From the NCBI GenBank assembly GCA_949299435.1, contig CASGAK010000040.1:1-6023 (forward strand): a stretch of DNA of 6,023 nucleotides, written 5' to 3'. Made by a program: the position numbers and the translations under genes. This DNA comes from an uncultured bacterium. GTDB taxonomy: Bacteria; Cyanobacteriota; Vampirovibrionia; Gastranaerophilales; Gastranaerophilaceae. Each line of letters starts with the position of its first letter. Position 1 is the stretch's first letter. Below, in pieces: positions 4,527 to 6,023 of the stretch. The notes beneath the pieces are model-generated. The model had not been told where the DNA came from and ran no database searches. It saw only the letters and a list, made by a program, of their open reading frames with translations.

Positions 4527-6023
4527 TTAATTGCAAGAGCAACCTACAGCTCCGCAACCGCAAGTACAGCCAAGAGCTTCTTTAGCTTCGTCTATTCTTA
4601 CTTTAATACGTCCGTCAACGGCAATTCCTTCACCGGTTGCTTCTGAGATTAATAGCGGGTTAATATCTAATTCATCAATAAATTTGAAATCATTAACAAG
4701 TTGTGATAATCTCAATAAAGTTTCTTGAATTTGGTCGATTTGTGCAGGTTTTGTACCTCTTGCACCTTGTAAAAGTTTATATGCTTTTACTGATTTAATC
4801 ATTTCCATAGCATCTACATCTGTCAAAGGTGCAATTCTGAATGTTACGTCCTTCATAACTTCTACGAATACACCGCCTAAGCCGAACATCATCATCGGAC
4901 CGTATTGAGGATCTGTTGCTATACCGCATACCATTTCTCTTGAGCCTTTTACCATTTCTTGAATGATAACACCTTCAAGACCTTCAAGTAGTCCTTTTGC
5001 ACTTAATCTTTCAAGTAGACCTTTGTATTCTTTTCTTAGTTGTTCTTCAGATTTGATATTTACAACTACACCGCCTACATCGGTTTTGTGAGATGTAGTT
5101 TTTGAAGTCATTTTCATAACGACAGGATAGCCGATTGAATTACCCAATTCAACAACTTCTTCTTCGTTTGTTGCTAAGCCGTATTTGCAAGCTCTTATTC
5201 CATAAGCCTGCAATACATCAATTGATTCTAATGTTGTCAATTGAGCTCTGCCTTCTGCAAGTGAGCCTTTGATAATTTTTTCAACTTTTGCTCTGTCTAC
5301 GTCATAGCATGGAATTTTACCTTCAGGTCTTTCCATCCATAATCTTTGTTGATTTAATCTGTTAAGACCGTCTGCAGCTTCTTCTGCATACATAAAGAAT
5401 GGCATATTTACGTCCATATCGGATAGTTTTGAGAAGAAATCATTCTTAGTCATAAATACACCGATTACAGGTTTTTCTGGGTGCTCAGCTTTAATTTCCA
5501 TTAATGCTTTTGCTACATCTATATCTTTCAATCCTAAGAATGGAAGGTAAATTGTGATAATCATATCAACATTTTCATCAGCGATTACAGTTTCTAATGT
5601 TTGTTTGTAATGTTCGATAGGAGCTGATGCAATCATATCAATCGGGTTTTTAACTGATGCAGCTGATGGTAAGAAACTTCTTAATTTTTCTTTTGTAGCG
5701 TCTGTAATTTTAGCCATTTGCATACCATACTCACATACAGCATCTGTTGCCATAATTCCAGGACCGCCAGAGTTTGTAATGATTGCAACTCTGTCACCTT
5801 TTGGAATTGGGCAGTTTGCAAATACTTTTGCAGTAGCAAATAGATTTTGTAATGAGAATTCTCTTATTACACCTGATTGTTGAAGTAATGCTGCTGCAGC
5901 TTTATCAGCACCTGCTAAAGAACCAGTGTGTGATGATGCCGCTGATGCACCTGCTGCTGAACGACCTGATTTTAATGCTAAAATAGGTTTTTTCTTAGTT
6001 ACTCTTGATGCTAATTTTCTGAA
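4527..6023 (-). CDS. Acetate/acyl-CoA ligase (ADP-forming), 5' end outside window
   Basis: The visible 498 residues belong to the NDP-forming acyl-CoA synthetase family, which makes ATP and free acid from acyl-CoA, ADP and phosphate in the cytoplasm. The open frame continues through the window edge, so an internal ATG at 5753 is not the start; about 200 N-terminal residues (CoA-binding Rossmann domain) are missing. Visible in order: the ligase domain with SHTGSLAG (His32, the likely phosphorylated His) and ITNSGGPGIMATDA; then an ATP-grasp half from about residue 240, with PVVMKMTSKTTSHKTDVGGV (second conserved His312), MMMFGLGGVFVEV and a final FIDELDINPLL. It is therefore a fused alpha-beta form without a GNAT domain. 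Unusually, it ends CTCGCGAVGCSCN, with five Cys in 13 residues. Terminator at 4475-4508. The exact acyl substrate cannot be read from this sequence. Confidence 0.9.
   Translation of the reverse strand, partial: FRKLASRVTKKKPILALKSGRSAAGASAASSHTGSLAGADKAAAALLQQSGVIREFSLQNLFATAKVFANCPIPKGDRVAIITNSGGPGIMATDAVCEYGMQMAKITDATKEKLRSFLPSAASVKNPIDMIASAPIEHYKQTLETVIADENVDMIITIYLPFLGLKDIDVAKALMEIKAEHPEKPVIGVFMTKNDFFSKLSDMDVNMPFFMYAEEAADGLNRLNQQRLWMERPEGKIPCYDVDRAKVEKIIKGSLAEGRAQLTTLESIDVLQAYGIRACKYGLATNEEEVVELGNSIGYPVVMKMTSKTTSHKTDVGGVVVNIKSEEQLRKEYKGLLERLSAKGLLEGLEGVIIQEMVKGSREMVCGIATDPQYGPMMMFGLGGVFVEVMKDVTFRIAPLTDVDAMEMIKSVKAYKLLQGARGTKPAQIDQIQETLLRLSQLVNDFKFIDELDINPLLISEATGEGIAVDGRIKVRIDEAKEALGCTCGCGAVGCSCN

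Noticed and set aside
3972..4728. Plus-strand frames at 3972-4214 and 4531-4728
   Set aside because: They lie antisense to the EF-hand and acyl-CoA ligase genes, which have family motifs; these have none.
5751..5753. ATG as the start of the acyl-CoA ligase
   Set aside because: The frame stays open to the window edge and encodes essential family motifs upstream (SHTGSLAG, ITNSGGPG), so it is an internal Met.
1..6023. CRISPR arrays, tRNA genes, insertion sequences or toxin-antitoxin pairs
   Set aside because: No regularly spaced repeat array, cloverleaf with a TTC-loop, transposase or paired small genes could be seen; the lone XRE gene has no toxin partner next to it.

Overview
The window is AT-rich, bacterial and densely coding. 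It begins inside the 3' half of a 5S rRNA, so it lies at the end of an rRNA operon. The best guess for the host is a gut-type Gastranaerophilales/Melainabacteria (Vampirovibrionia) genome. This rests on recalled family resemblance: a prepilin-like protein opening MNKRGFTLSEVLITLG with a late D-x-N-G-x-x-G-P-N motif, a GNAT-like protein of a type seen in that lineage, and a small CPDCGELI zinc-ribbon protein. No search was run, so the assignment is moderate.

Layout. (1) 1-139: 5S rRNA 3' end and a strong bidirectional terminator. (2) 140-806, minus: a GNAT-fold acetyltransferase-like gene split by a one-base frameshift at a run of nine A; the second half is intact in the next frame. (3) 894-1271, plus: a small zinc-ribbon protein whose 3' end overlaps the convergent spmB by 47 bp. 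(4) 3122 down to 1225, minus: a type IV pilin-like gene, then spmA and spmB joined by a one-base stop/start overlap. (5) 3123-3247: a divergent control region with a perfect consensus sigma-70 promoter for the pilin gene, an inverted repeat over its -35 box, and three phased direct repeats. (6) 3248-3565, plus: an XRE-type regulator. (7) 3566-3739: gene-free, AT-rich, with one 11-bp direct repeat. (8) 4384-3740, minus: an exported-looking EF-hand protein with a His/Pro/Tyr-rich tail. (9) 4475-4508: a terminator hairpin. (10) 6023-4527, minus: a 5'-truncated ADP-forming acyl/acetate-CoA ligase with a cysteine-rich tail.

How the parts may work together. The pilin gene and spmAB share strand and are only 27 bp apart, so they may be co-transcribed, though spmA also has its own extended -10 motif exactly upstream of its ATG. 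The XRE gene sits divergently from the pilin and is the natural candidate to bind the repeats between them. The CoA ligase makes ATP from acyl-CoA, as expected of a fermenter. The rest look like independent housekeeping or surface genes. The most notable points are the repairable frameshift, the structured XRE/pilin control region, and spore-maturation-family membrane proteins in a lineage not known to sporulate. I see no clear evidence of a new defence or mobile system.
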